From Gammaproteobacteria bacterium (GTDB lineage Bacteria > Pseudomonadota > Gammaproteobacteria > SZUA-229), in NCBI GenBank assembly GCA_023136715.1, contig JAGLQT010000117.1, positions 1 to 13,074 of the forward strand: DNA of 13,074 bases, read 5' to 3'. Shown in pieces: positions 1 through 6,096 of the stretch. The notes below the pieces were generated by a model, which was given only the letters and a program-made list of their open reading frames with translations, had not been told where the DNA came from and did no database searches. The translations under genes were made by a program, and so were the position numbers. Positions within the stretch are counted from its first letter, which is position 1. Each line of letters opens with the position of its first letter.

Positions 1-31
1 AGGGTTTTATAATTGCAGTAATTAACTTCAT
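1..31 (-). CDS. glnK: PII nitrogen regulatory protein GlnK/GlnB, first 10 codons
   Basis: Reading the minus strand from 31, an ATG opens the peptide MKLITAIIKP before the left edge. This is the characteristic first beta strand of PII signalling proteins (typically MKLxTAIIKPFKLDDV). A good ribosome binding site (AGGAG) lies about 10 bases upstream. PII proteins are trimeric sensors of 2-oxoglutarate, ATP/ADP and, through uridylylation, glutamine; GlnK regulates the ammonium channel AmtB. The gene lies 80 bases downstream of the torF porin in the same direction and has no obvious promoter of its own. With the NtrC/sigma-54 signals upstream of torF, GlnK is more likely than GlnB, but ten residues cannot decide between them. 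amtB would be expected next, outside the window. Confidence 0.85.
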   Translation of the reverse strand, partial: MKLITAIIKP

Positions 32-51
32 AGTTTGTTACTCCTGAAAGA

Positions 52-75
52 TGGCTCACCCAGCAGGGTGAGCCA
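52..75 (-). other. Intercistronic hairpin between torF and glnK
   Basis: A perfect 10-bp inverted repeat (52-61 with 66-75) encloses a 4-base loop. On the minus strand it lies after the torF stop and about 20 bases before the glnK start. The bases after it (ATCTTTCAGG) are not a proper U tract and already contain the glnK ribosome binding site, so it is a poor intrinsic terminator. It is more likely a stabilising or processing stem that sets the relative amounts of torF and glnK message. A partial-terminator role cannot be excluded. Confidence 0.6.
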
Positions 76-111
76 GTTCTAAATAACGATTAAATAATCG
101 ATTAACGACCC

Positions 112-786
112 TTACAGATCAAAAGATTTGCTAATTGAAAAGACGAGTGCAGTACCATCAGTCACGATATTTTTAACATCGTCATCTGGGTCACCATTAA
201 CAAAAGACACGCCTGCTTCAGCACCACCAATATCAGTACTAAGACCTACTTCAAGATAAGCACCTGCATAATCACTACCCCATGAACCATAAGTCACAGA
301 TAATGGACCAGCACCATATGAAACTGCAGCAAAGATGTAATCCTCATCAGTACCACCAGGCACTTCATGAGAACCTGAAGCAACATCAAGAGCAAAACCA
401 CCGTAACTAGCACCCAAATTTACTTCGTCATATGAGGTATCAAAATCACCGGTATAACCATAATGTGTATAACCAATGCTATAACCGATATCACCAACTT
501 CACCGGCATAACTTGCATAGGTATCGATTTCTATACCTTGGGGAGGAACAGTGCCATCACTTTGGCCTTCAACATCAGCAGCCCAAATACCAACAGATAA
601 ACCACTCTTATGTTCATAATCAACACCACCATTTGCCGAAGCACTAGCAGTCTGCTGTACTCCACGGAAATAGTAATCACTAACAACACCTGCATTTGCT
701 GAAAGGCCTTCAACTTCAGCCATAGCAACACCACTTGATAATGTACCTGCAACCACAGCACTCAAAATTAAAGTTTTTTTCATCAT
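112..786 (-). CDS. TorF-family putative outer-membrane porin
   Basis: This 224-residue protein has a clear Sec signal peptide: residues 1-23, basic MMKK, a hydrophobic core, and cleavage after AMA. The mature part alternates short aromatic/Gly strands with turns rich in Gly, Asp and Ser, as in a small beta barrel. It starts with the Ala-Gly-Val-Val-Ser-Asp-Tyr-Tyr-Phe-Arg-Gly segment typical of the conserved proteobacterial family called TorF putative porin (gcw_chp), and ends in the family-like SISKSFDL. Two adjacent ATG codons follow an AGGAG site about 8 bases upstream; the first is used here. The gene precedes glnK, an arrangement I recall as common in gammaproteobacteria, and has sigma-54 and NtrC-like sites upstream. 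I infer a nitrogen-scavenging outer-membrane channel; the substrate is unknown. Confidence 0.85.
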   Translation of the reverse strand: MMKKTLILSAVVAGTLSSGVAMAEVEGLSANAGVVSDYYFRGVQQTASASANGGVDYEHKSGLSVGIWAADVEGQSDGTVPPQGIEIDTYASYAGEVGDIGYSIGYTHYGYTGDFDTSYDEVNLGASYGGFALDVASGSHEVPGGTDEDYIFAAVSYGAGPLSVTYGSWGSDYAGAYLEVGLSTDIGGAEAGVSFVNGDPDDDVKNIVTDGTALVFSISKSFDL

Positions 787-853
787 TATTACGACTCCTA
801 TAAATTATCTTTAAAAAAATTAATTGAATTTCTCTCAACTATGTCGATAACAA

Positions 854-869
854 TGCAGGCAGCGTGCCA
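854..869 (-). promoter_or_regulatory. Sigma-54 (RpoN) -24/-12 promoter of torF-glnK
   Basis: On the minus strand the sequence is TGGCACGCTGCCTGCA. It matches the consensus TGGCACRNNNNTTGCW at every specified position except one (C for the first T of TTGC), and has the obligatory GG/GC spacing. The predicted transcription start is near 843, giving a leader of roughly 57 bases before the torF ATG at 786. Two upstream NtrC-like dyads at activator distance strongly support the call. Confidence 0.8.
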
Positions 870-943
870 GAAATTATTTTTCTTTATATAACATGAACTT
901 ATAGTATTTTATTTAATAATCCGCATATCCAATTAAAGCGCTA

Positions 944-960
944 TGCACCAAAGCGGTGCT
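944..960. promoter_or_regulatory. NtrC (GlnG) binding site 1
   Basis: TGCACCAAAGCGGTGCT is a dyad of the form TGCACC-N5-GGTGCW. It is very close to the known NtrC consensus and to the strong glnA upstream sites of enteric bacteria. Its centre is about 109 bases upstream of the predicted sigma-54 start near 843, a normal enhancer distance. No adjacent alternative gene explains it. Confidence 0.8.
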
Positions 961-986
961 TATAAATCGCTAATGCTTTATTTCTG

Positions 987-1003
987 TGCACCGTTTTGGC
1001 GTA
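987..1003. promoter_or_regulatory. NtrC (GlnG) binding site 2, weaker
   Basis: TGCACCGTTTTGGCGTA has a perfect left half-site and a degenerate right half (GGCGTA for GGTGCA). Its centre is 43 bases from that of site 1, about four helical turns, so both would lie on the same DNA face as in cooperative NtrC enhancers. It ends only 31 bases before the divergent ubiK start codon and could also affect ubiK transcription. Confidence 0.6.
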
Positions 1004-1034
1004 AAATGAAATCAATCTTTACAGGCAGATAATT

Positions 1035-1277
1035 ATGGAAAACAAAAACACTTTCGATGATCTAGCAAAAAAAATTACCGGCTTACTTCCAGGAAATATT
1101 CAGCAAGTCCAACAGGATCTTGAAGCCAATATCAAAGCTTTATTACAAAGCTCGCTGTCAAAAATGAACCTGGTGGCCCGGGAAGAGTTCGACGTTCAAT
1201 CCGCACTGCTGGCTCGCACCCGTGAAAAACTGGATCAGCTGGAAAAGCAATTAGCCGAGCTTGAGAGCGCCAAATAG
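1035..1277 (+). CDS. ubiK: Ubiquinone biosynthesis accessory factor UbiK (YqiC/BMFP family)
   Basis: This 80-residue protein has the two-part UbiK layout. An amphipathic N-terminal half (residues 1-40) includes the family-like segment DDLAKKITGLLPGNIQQVQQDLEANIKALLQ, split here around the Leu-Pro-Gly turn. A C-terminal heptad coiled coil (about 50-78, LLARTREKLDQLEKQLAELE) follows. In enterobacteria UbiK binds UbiJ and palmitoleic-acid-containing lipids and is needed for efficient aerobic ubiquinone synthesis, acting with the soluble Ubi complex. The length is typical. An AGGCAG ribosome binding site precedes the ATG. The gene is divergent from torF, so its promoter shares the NtrC-site region; a TAAAAT at 1002-1007 is a possible -10 with no convincing -35. 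yifB follows 65 bases downstream on the same strand, a pairing often seen in this class. Confidence 0.93.
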   Translation: MENKNTFDDLAKKITGLLPGNIQQVQQDLEANIKALLQSSLSKMNLVAREEFDVQSALLARTREKLDQLEKQLAELESAK

Positions 1278-1284
1278 GCGCTTT
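1264..1284 (+). other. Short GC-rich hairpin over the ubiK stop codon
   Basis: GAGCGCC-type and GGCGCTTTC-type arms (1264-1271 with 1277-1284, including one G-U pair) form an 8-bp stem with a 5-base loop around the TAG stop. The following bases (CATCTGCC) are not U-rich, so it would at most be a weak attenuator between ubiK and yifB. Confidence 0.3.
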
Positions 1285-1342
1285 CATCTGCCCATGGTTT
1301 TACCTACAATGAGTGTCTCTATAGAAGTTTGGAAAGGATGCC

Positions 1343-2851
1343 ATGCAACTCGCTACCGTTTACACTCGCGCACTGGTCGGAATTCAGGCGCCAGAAGTTA
1401 CCGTTGAAGTTCATATTTCAAATGGACTGCCCGCGCTTTCCATTGTTGGCCTGCCTGAAGCAGCGGTAAGGGAAAGCAAAGATCGCGTCCGCGCCGCCAT
1501 CATCAACTCGCACTTTGAATTTCCAACACGCAGGATTACCGTTAACCTGGCTCCTGCTGATTTGCCCAAAGATGGCGGGCGATACGATTTACCGATTGCA
1601 CTGGGCATACTGGCTGCTTCCGGCCAGATCGATGACAAACTACTCAGCTCTCACGAATTTCACGGTGAACTAGCGCTTTCTGGCCAACTGCGCCCTGTGC
1701 ATGGCAGTCTGCCTTCGGCACTGGCCGCCAACGCCGGCAATCGAACACTGGTGCTACCTGCAGAAAGCGCCATTGAGGCCGCACTGGTTGAAAAGGCCGA
1801 TGTTAAATCAGCAAAAGATTTACTCAGCATTTGCCAGTACCTTCGTCAGCAGGGTGAGCTTGATCAGCCCGACATTCAGAACATTGAAACCGAATTGTTA
1901 GATGTCGCCGATATGGCCGACATTCGTGGCCAGCACCATGCTCGCCGTGCACTCGAAATCGCCGCCGCAGGTCGCCATAATCTGATTATGGTCGGGCCTC
2001 CCGGCACCGGAAAATCCATGCTGGCCTCACGCCTGCCCGGCATTCTTCCGCCGCTGAGTGATGAGCATGCACTGGAAAGCGCCTCGGTGCAGTCCATCAG
2101 TCACCAGGGATTCAATATCCGTAACTGGAAACAACGTCCCTTCCGCAGCCCGCATCACACCGCTTCTGGTATTGCTCTGGTTGGTGGCGGCTCCAACCCT
2201 TCTCCGGGAGAAATATCACTCGCCCATCACGGCGTACTTTTTCTGGATGAGCTGACCGAATTTGACCGACACGTTCTCGATGTCCTACGTGAACCACTGG
2301 AAACCGGCACTATCATCATCTCACGCGCTGCCAGACAGGCAGAGTTTCCCGCACGGTTTCAACTGGTCGCCGCCATGAACCCCTGCCCGCAGGGTTACAG
2401 TTGCGATGGCAAGTCCTTGTGCCAGTGCACCATCGAACAGCAGAAACGCCATCGTAGTAGTATTTCTGCCCCCCTGCTCGACCGCATCGATATTCATATC
2501 GAAGTACCCCGCCTTGATAAATCTGCACTCGATAGTAACGCCCCCAGAGGCGAAAGCAGCGCCCAGATACGCAAACGCGTCAATCAGGCTCACCAGCGAC
2601 AAATGCAACGAAGCGGCAAGAGCAACACCGAACTCAGCAACAAAGAAGTCGAAGCCTTCTGCCAACTGGGCGAAAAAGAAAAACAAATACTCAATCAGGC
2701 CATGGACAAACTCAGGCTCTCCGCCCGTGCCTATCACCGCATACTAAAACTGGCACGCACCATCGCAGATATTTCCGCAAGCAAACACATCGAAATGCCA
2801 CATCTGGCAGAAGCCATCACCTACCGCAGCGTTAATCGTTTTCTAGAATAA
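1343..2851 (+). CDS. comM: YifB/ComM family Mg-chelatase-like AAA+ ATPase
   Basis: This 502-residue protein matches the usual length of the YifB/ComM family. Residues 1-170 form the N-terminal LonC/ChlI-like domain (for example VEVHISNGLPALSIVGLPE, and NLAPADLPKDGGRYDLPIAL). The AAA+ core has Walker A GPPGTGKS at 218-225, Walker B LFLDE at 299-303, and an Asn-Pro-Cys segment with four cysteines (C348, C354, C360, C362) that may bind zinc. The C-terminal Mg-chelatase domain ends at residue 502 with the family-like YRSVNRFLE. In Vibrio, ComM is a hexameric branch-migration helicase that helps integrate DNA during natural transformation. Start: ATG after GGAAAGGA about 4 bases upstream. No competence genes lie in the window, so the role in this organism is inferred by family. 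Confidence 0.95.
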   Translation: MQLATVYTRALVGIQAPEVTVEVHISNGLPALSIVGLPEAAVRESKDRVRAAIINSHFEFPTRRITVNLAPADLPKDGGRYDLPIALGILAASGQIDDKLLSSHEFHGELALSGQLRPVHGSLPSALAANAGNRTLVLPAESAIEAALVEKADVKSAKDLLSICQYLRQQGELDQPDIQNIETELLDVADMADIRGQHHARRALEIAAAGRHNLIMVGPPGTGKSMLASRLPGILPPLSDEHALESASVQSISHQGFNIRNWKQRPFRSPHHTASGIALVGGGSNPSPGEISLAHHGVLFLDELTEFDRHVLDVLREPLETGTIIISRAARQAEFPARFQLVAAMNPCPQGYSCDGKSLCQCTIEQQKRHRSSISAPLLDRIDIHIEVPRLDKSALDSNAPRGESSAQIRKRVNQAHQRQMQRSGKSNTELSNKEVEAFCQLGEKEKQILNQAMDKLRLSARAYHRILKLARTIADISASKHIEMPHLAEAITYRSVNRFLE

Positions 2852-2899
2852 ACAGCCATACAAGCCAGAATAAGCCTGATAAACTACGCCCCACGATCT

Positions 2900-2976
2900 G
2901 CGCCCGTAGCTCAGCTGGATAGAGTATTGGCCTCCGAAGCCAAAGGTCGGTGGTTCAAATCCACTCGGGCGCGCCA
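2900..2976 (+). tRNA. tRNA-Arg, anticodon CCG
   Basis: The gene is 77 bases and folds as a complete cloverleaf. The acceptor stem GCGCCCG/CGGGCGC is perfect, followed by discriminator G and an encoded CCA (2974-2976). The D stem is GCTC/GAGT (one G-U pair). The anticodon stem TTGGC/GCCAA carries loop CTCCGAA with anticodon CCG at 2934-2936. The variable loop is AGGTC, and the T stem GGTGG/CCACT (one G-U pair) carries TTCAAAT. It reads the CGG codon. It lies 48 bases after yifB with no terminator between, so read-through or its own unseen promoter could drive it. An intrinsic terminator follows immediately. Confidence 0.97.
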
Positions 2977-2982
2977 ATAAAC

Positions 2983-3008
2983 AAAAGCTGCTTCATGCAG
3001 CTTTTTTT
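2983..3008 (+). terminator. Rho-independent terminator after tRNA-Arg
   Basis: Arms AAAAGCTGC (2983-2991) and GCAGCTTTT (2997-3005) form a 9-bp stem with loop TTCAT. The run of seven T's at 3002-3008 gives the U tract. It lies 6 bases downstream of the tRNA CCA end. Confidence 0.9.
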
Positions 3009-3410
3009 ATTTATGCGAAGTAGTAAAAGGGGTCGGTAACAAATGGAAATCATTATCGCAATGGTACACTTTCAGCTTGAATGCAGCCAAACCATAACAA
3101 TTTACACTGAAGGCGTCTTTGGTACCTCGACTCCACTATGAAAGATATATATCTAGCATCCTTTCTAAAAAAGCATACAAGATCAGATCAATACTGATTC
3201 CAAACACACTAGAACTGGCAATAAATTATAAAGCTGAAGATATACTGAAAAACATTGACGCCAATTTGACAAGTAATTGCTTCGAATTGAAAACACCGGG
3301 AAAATGCCTGCAAGAAAATAAGCTGTCTAAGCAATCGACCTTAATTTATAAAAAATACAACGTGAGCTATATTTAGATACAAGCACCTGTGACGGGTTAC
3401 GTAATAACAC
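3009..3410. other. AT-rich stretch after the tRNA without a convincing gene
   Basis: These 402 bases separate the tRNA terminator from the 3' end of the uncharacterised minus-strand gene. They are visibly richer in A and T than the genes on either side and hold only one weak open frame (3119-3376, listed separately). The motif AAAAGGGGTCGGT near 3025 recalls the GGGGTC ends seen beside REP-associated transposases, but no matching opposite end or transposase was found. No copy of the tRNA 3' end, hence no attachment-site duplication, is visible. Confidence 0.5.
3119..3376 (+). CDS. Doubtful small ORF, 85 residues, unknown
   Basis: I do not recognise this frame. It would start with TTG (MVPRLHYERYI...) and the frame upstream is closed by a stop at 3095-3097 without an in-frame ATG. 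An AAGG at 3110-3113 gives a passable ribosome binding site with 5-base spacing. The product would be basic, Lys/Ile/Asn-rich, with two cysteines and no signal peptide, membrane segment or recognisable domain. Its composition is what random AT-rich DNA would encode. It may be a decayed gene fragment, or non-coding. No neighbour forms an operon with it. Confidence 0.2.
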   Translation: MVPRLHYERYISSILSKKAYKIRSILIPNTLELAINYKAEDILKNIDANLTSNCFELKTPGKCLQENKLSKQSTLIYKKYNVSYI

Positions 3411-4394
3411 TTAGAGATTCACAAAATTAACTTCTAACCTAAACAATATTTCCCACGTCCGCTCACGCTCATCGCTTACCAGCGTTCTTGGCCAGTTATA
3501 TGCAGGTGCTATCTCGTAAAAAAGCCATTTACGATAAAAGTTTTTTCGAAAGCGGACACCCAGGCGTGAATTTGTTACATATGTTGTAGGCGCGGTAACT
3601 CTTGACATGCTGCTCTCATAAGAAAGCGCACTTTTATCGGTTAAACGTTGATACAGTACCAGGCTATGTTGCCACTGTTCACCGTCAAAACTTTCCGAAT
3701 GTTCTACCGAATTACTCTGGCGCAATAAAAAATTCTCGTACAGTTTTTTCTCAAAGTCTAATCTTGATGTGTTGCCATCCGCATTGTCGCGTCTATACCA
3801 TTCCTGCGTAAATCGAGTTGAGAATGAATCACTAACCGGATACTGGTATCGATAACGAAAGAGAATACTTGGTGAAAGCTTTACCCTAACACTAAAGTTC
3901 GCTCTTTCTGATTCGGTTATTTCATATAGTAAACCAAGATCTGCCTTAGTCTCTTCTTTATCACCGGGAATAACATCGCGTAAGCTTTCTTCTTCCTCGC
4001 CTTCAAAAACAATATGGAGTTTTTTTTTGGTTCTTGGCAATTTAAAACTGGCACTTATATTAGACAAATATGCCCAGGTACCACCCTTCGTCAAAACATA
4101 GTCATTCTGCCAGCGCACGTGAGTACCCGCACGGACTTCTTCATCAATGCGGTCATCCGAAAAAAACGAATCAAACCAGACTGATGGCTCACAGAACTCA
4201 ACGCTCAAAAATCTGTGAACTTCATCAAACCACTCCACTCCTTCTCCCTTCATTTGTTCGCAAACGTCAATCGATTTTTCTTCCTTGACTAACTTTTTTT
4301 CTATCTCTTCAGACGATACATCTTTAAGACTCACAGCAAGCATCATCACAATGAGAAATACATGGGTGGCTTTTTTAACGATTAATTGCAACAT
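3411..4394 (-). CDS. Exported, probably outer-membrane protein of unknown function
   Basis: A 327-residue protein with an N-terminal signal sequence (basic KK at 7-8, hydrophobic core 11-23, likely cleavage near VSS/EE at 28). Residues 55-110 hold a conserved-looking block: EWFDEVHRFLSVEF, then SVWFDSFFSDDRIDEE, then VRWQNDYVL. I associate this block with a widespread but unnamed family of gammaproteobacterial proteins. An acidic insert follows (131-150). Residues 150-327 alternate polar and aromatic residues with many Tyr, Phe, Trp and Arg, and the protein ends EILFRLEVNFVNL, as expected for a beta barrel. Two cysteines (45, 68) flank the conserved block and could form a disulfide. The ATG has only a weak ribosome binding site. 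The strong hairpin at 4419-4447 separates it from the upstream transglutaminase-like gene, so it probably has its own promoter, not clearly visible. Confidence 0.75.
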   Translation of the reverse strand: MLQLIVKKATHVFLIVMMLAVSLKDVSSEEIEKKLVKEEKSIDVCEQMKGEGVEWFDEVHRFLSVEFCEPSVWFDSFFSDDRIDEEVRAGTHVRWQNDYVLTKGGTWAYLSNISASFKLPRTKKKLHIVFEGEEEESLRDVIPGDKEETKADLGLLYEITESERANFSVRVKLSPSILFRYRYQYPVSDSFSTRFTQEWYRRDNADGNTSRLDFEKKLYENFLLRQSNSVEHSESFDGEQWQHSLVLYQRLTDKSALSYESSMSRVTAPTTYVTNSRLGVRFRKNFYRKWLFYEIAPAYNWPRTLVSDERERTWEILFRLEVNFVNL

Positions 4395-4418
4395 TTAATC
4401 TTTTATAATTTAACTTAA

Positions 4419-4447
4419 ACAAAAACCTGCTTGAAGCAGGTTTTTGT
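4419..4447 (-). terminator. Strong terminator after the transglutaminase-like gene
   Basis: A perfect 13-bp inverted repeat (ACAAAAACCTGCT at 4419-4431 with its complement at 4435-4447) encloses a 3-base loop. The arms carry A and T runs, so the hairpin is followed by U-rich sequence on either strand. It lies about 30 bases after the stop codon of the gene ending at 4477 and 25 bases before the start of the next minus-strand gene. Confidence 0.9.
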
Positions 4448-4476
4448 TTTTGCTAAAAGCTCCATTACCATCATGA

Positions 4477-6009
4477 TTAACGTATTTTAATCACTCCAGG
4501 CTTATCCTTTTTAAAATCAGGCATGGCCATGCCTGCTGACGCATTTATATAAGTAGGATCAGTTACTACATAGCGCTTTCCATTGTACATGACGGCATCT
4601 CCAGCTACCTTTCCTTTAAAATGGACAGCGGTCGCAACATGCCCAGGATAATCCAGACCCACTACATCCATTCCTAACAAACTATGCACTAGCCATGCAA
4701 AAAGGATGGAGCGATCTTCACAATCAGAATAAGGGTAAAATATCGTTTCTTCAGGGAACAGATAATTTTCTTTACCAAATTGCCCTTCATCCGTTTTATA
4801 ACGCAAAGAAGTTTGCACAAACCTTAACAAAAAGTTGACTGCTTTTTGCTCATCCATACCTTTCATGTGATCACTGAGCTGCTTTTGCAGAGAGTTCGAA
4901 GCGACTGTACTCACTTTGCCTTTAAAATACCACTCTAAATCAAGTTGTGGATAAGTCTCCATAAATCGAATGCGTTCATTATCATAGACAGCTCTTATTT
5001 CATAATGCTTGCCTTCAAAATCAAAGGCTAAATTTCTACGTGCAGCATTACCATTTACCAGCGCTTCATTATTGAGCTGCATATTCAGGGCTTTAATTGC
5101 ATCTGGATAATTACCATCATAGGTATAAACCTGGCCTAGCTTCTGGCCTTTACCATCGAAACGCACCGCATAGTATCGGACTTTATCAAAGGTAAAATAG
5201 GGAACGGCATACAACGCCTGCTGTGATGGTACAAGCAGGTACACCTGATTATCATTGTAGGCAATACGTGACTGGTAGCCCGCCTTGGCAAGAACAAACC
5301 AGGTAAACAATGATTGACCGCTCTCTGATGCTGGATAGAGTTTTCTGGAAATATCATGAACTAATAAAGCATATGCCCAGTCATTGAGCTGTAATACTTT
5401 AGCCCTTTCATTCACCTGATCAATCAAATCATCATAATCAGCCAGACTCAATGCAGACCAGAAGCCACTAACCGATTTTTCGTTAATACGCTGATTTAAC
5501 GCATGTTTTAATTTGGGGTCGTAATAAAAAGTATAGTGGCCGCCTAAATAGCTAATCACTATTTTTCTACCCTTGCGCACCAGCTTGGGCTCAGGCGGTA
5601 TAACTGGCTTAATAACCGGCAGAGGAGTAACCGGTTTTAATACCACGGGTTCAGGCTTATCTTCTGGGACTGGTGGCAGCTTAACAACTGGCTCTGGCTT
5701 AGACGCATCTTTAACCAACGGCGTTGGCTCTGGCGTCGGTGGCTTTACTGGTTCTGGTCTGGCAACGGGCATAACCACCGGCTTAGGCACAGGGTCAAGC
5801 TCAATACCCTTCAATAAAGCCATCTCTTTCCATTGTTTTTTTAGAAACGAGGTGAATTCCTTATCTCTTTTATCTTTGTATTGCTGAAATGAATCCTGGG
5901 TTTGCTGCTTCCATTTTGAAAAATCATCATTAGCATATGATGGCTGATTCAAGCTCGCCATCACTACCACAGCACTCAAAATACCCAAATTTTTACTCAG
6001 ACTGTACAT
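4477..6009 (-). CDS. Exported transglutaminase-like cysteine protein with proline-rich linker
   Basis: Using the ATG at 6009 (AAGGGG about 6 bases upstream) the protein has 510 residues. An in-frame TTG at 6048 lies inside the upstream gene's terminator loop and is rejected. Residues 1-26 are a signal peptide (cleavage after SYA). Residues 27-70 are charged and helical. About 72-143 is a linker with many Pro-Glu-Pro, Val-Pro and Lys-Pro steps. The rest is globular. Near the C-terminus the transglutaminase-like triad is visible: C430 in YSDCEDRS, H457 in YPGHVATAV and D484 in VVTDPTY. The fold could be a protease, amidase or cross-linking enzyme; the substrate is unknown. A periplasmic place, reaching through or binding peptidoglycan by the linker, is my inference. 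It follows an LPP20-like lipoprotein gene on the same strand but a strong terminator lies between. Confidence 0.85.
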   Translation of the reverse strand: MYSLSKNLGILSAVVVMASLNQPSYANDDFSKWKQQTQDSFQQYKDKRDKEFTSFLKKQWKEMALLKGIELDPVPKPVVMPVARPEPVKPPTPEPTPLVKDASKPEPVVKLPPVPEDKPEPVVLKPVTPLPVIKPVIPPEPKLVRKGRKIVISYLGGHYTFYYDPKLKHALNQRINEKSVSGFWSALSLADYDDLIDQVNERAKVLQLNDWAYALLVHDISRKLYPASESGQSLFTWFVLAKAGYQSRIAYNDNQVYLLVPSQQALYAVPYFTFDKVRYYAVRFDGKGQKLGQVYTYDGNYPDAIKALNMQLNNEALVNGNAARRNLAFDFEGKHYEIRAVYDNERIRFMETYPQLDLEWYFKGKVSTVASNSLQKQLSDHMKGMDEQKAVNFLLRFVQTSLRYKTDEGQFGKENYLFPEETIFYPYSDCEDRSILFAWLVHSLLGMDVVGLDYPGHVATAVHFKGKVAGDAVMYNGKRYVVTDPTYINASAGMAMPDFKKDKPGVIKIR

Positions 6010-6025
6010 TTTTGACCCCTTAAAT

Positions 6026-6060
6026 AAAAAAACCGGCGCCCGAATCAAATCAGGCGCCGG
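6026..6060 (-). terminator. Rho-independent terminator after the LPP20-like gene
   Basis: On the minus strand, GC-only arms CCGGCGCC and GGCGCCGG (6053-6060 and 6033-6040) form an 8-bp stem with a 12-base loop, followed by a run of T's (TTTTTTTATTT, downward from 6032). It stands between the stop of the gene at 6097 and the ATG at 6009 of the next gene, so the latter depends on read-through or an own promoter. Confidence 0.9.
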
Positions 6061-6096
6061 CTTCCATTAACAATCATCTTCGAATAAATTCGAGGT

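Noticed and set aside
432..647. His/Tyr/Asn-rich plus-strand ORF
   Set aside because: It is antisense to the torF barrel, and its odd composition follows from the Gly/Asp/Tyr codons of the porin.
2321..2737. 138-residue minus-strand ORF inside yifB
   Set aside because: It overlaps the well-supported AAA+ domain and has no ribosome binding site or recognisable motif; it is a shadow frame.
3022..3040. GGGGTCGG motif as the end of a REP-associated or IS200-like element
   Set aside because: No inverted partner, transposase gene or target duplication could be found nearby; a single short motif is not enough.
2954..3410. Phage or island attachment site at tRNA-Arg
   Set aside because: No second copy of the tRNA 3' end and no integrase gene occur in the window.
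5573..5887. Gly/Ser/Thr-rich plus-strand ORF of 104 residues
   Set aside because: It is the antisense reading of the proline-rich linker of the transglutaminase-like gene; repeated Pro codons give Gly and Thr on the other strand.
6010..6048. N-terminal extension of the transglutaminase-like protein from a TTG at 6048
   Set aside because: The TTG falls in the loop of the upstream gene's terminator, whereas the ATG at 6009 has AAGGGG at proper spacing and begins a normal signal peptide.
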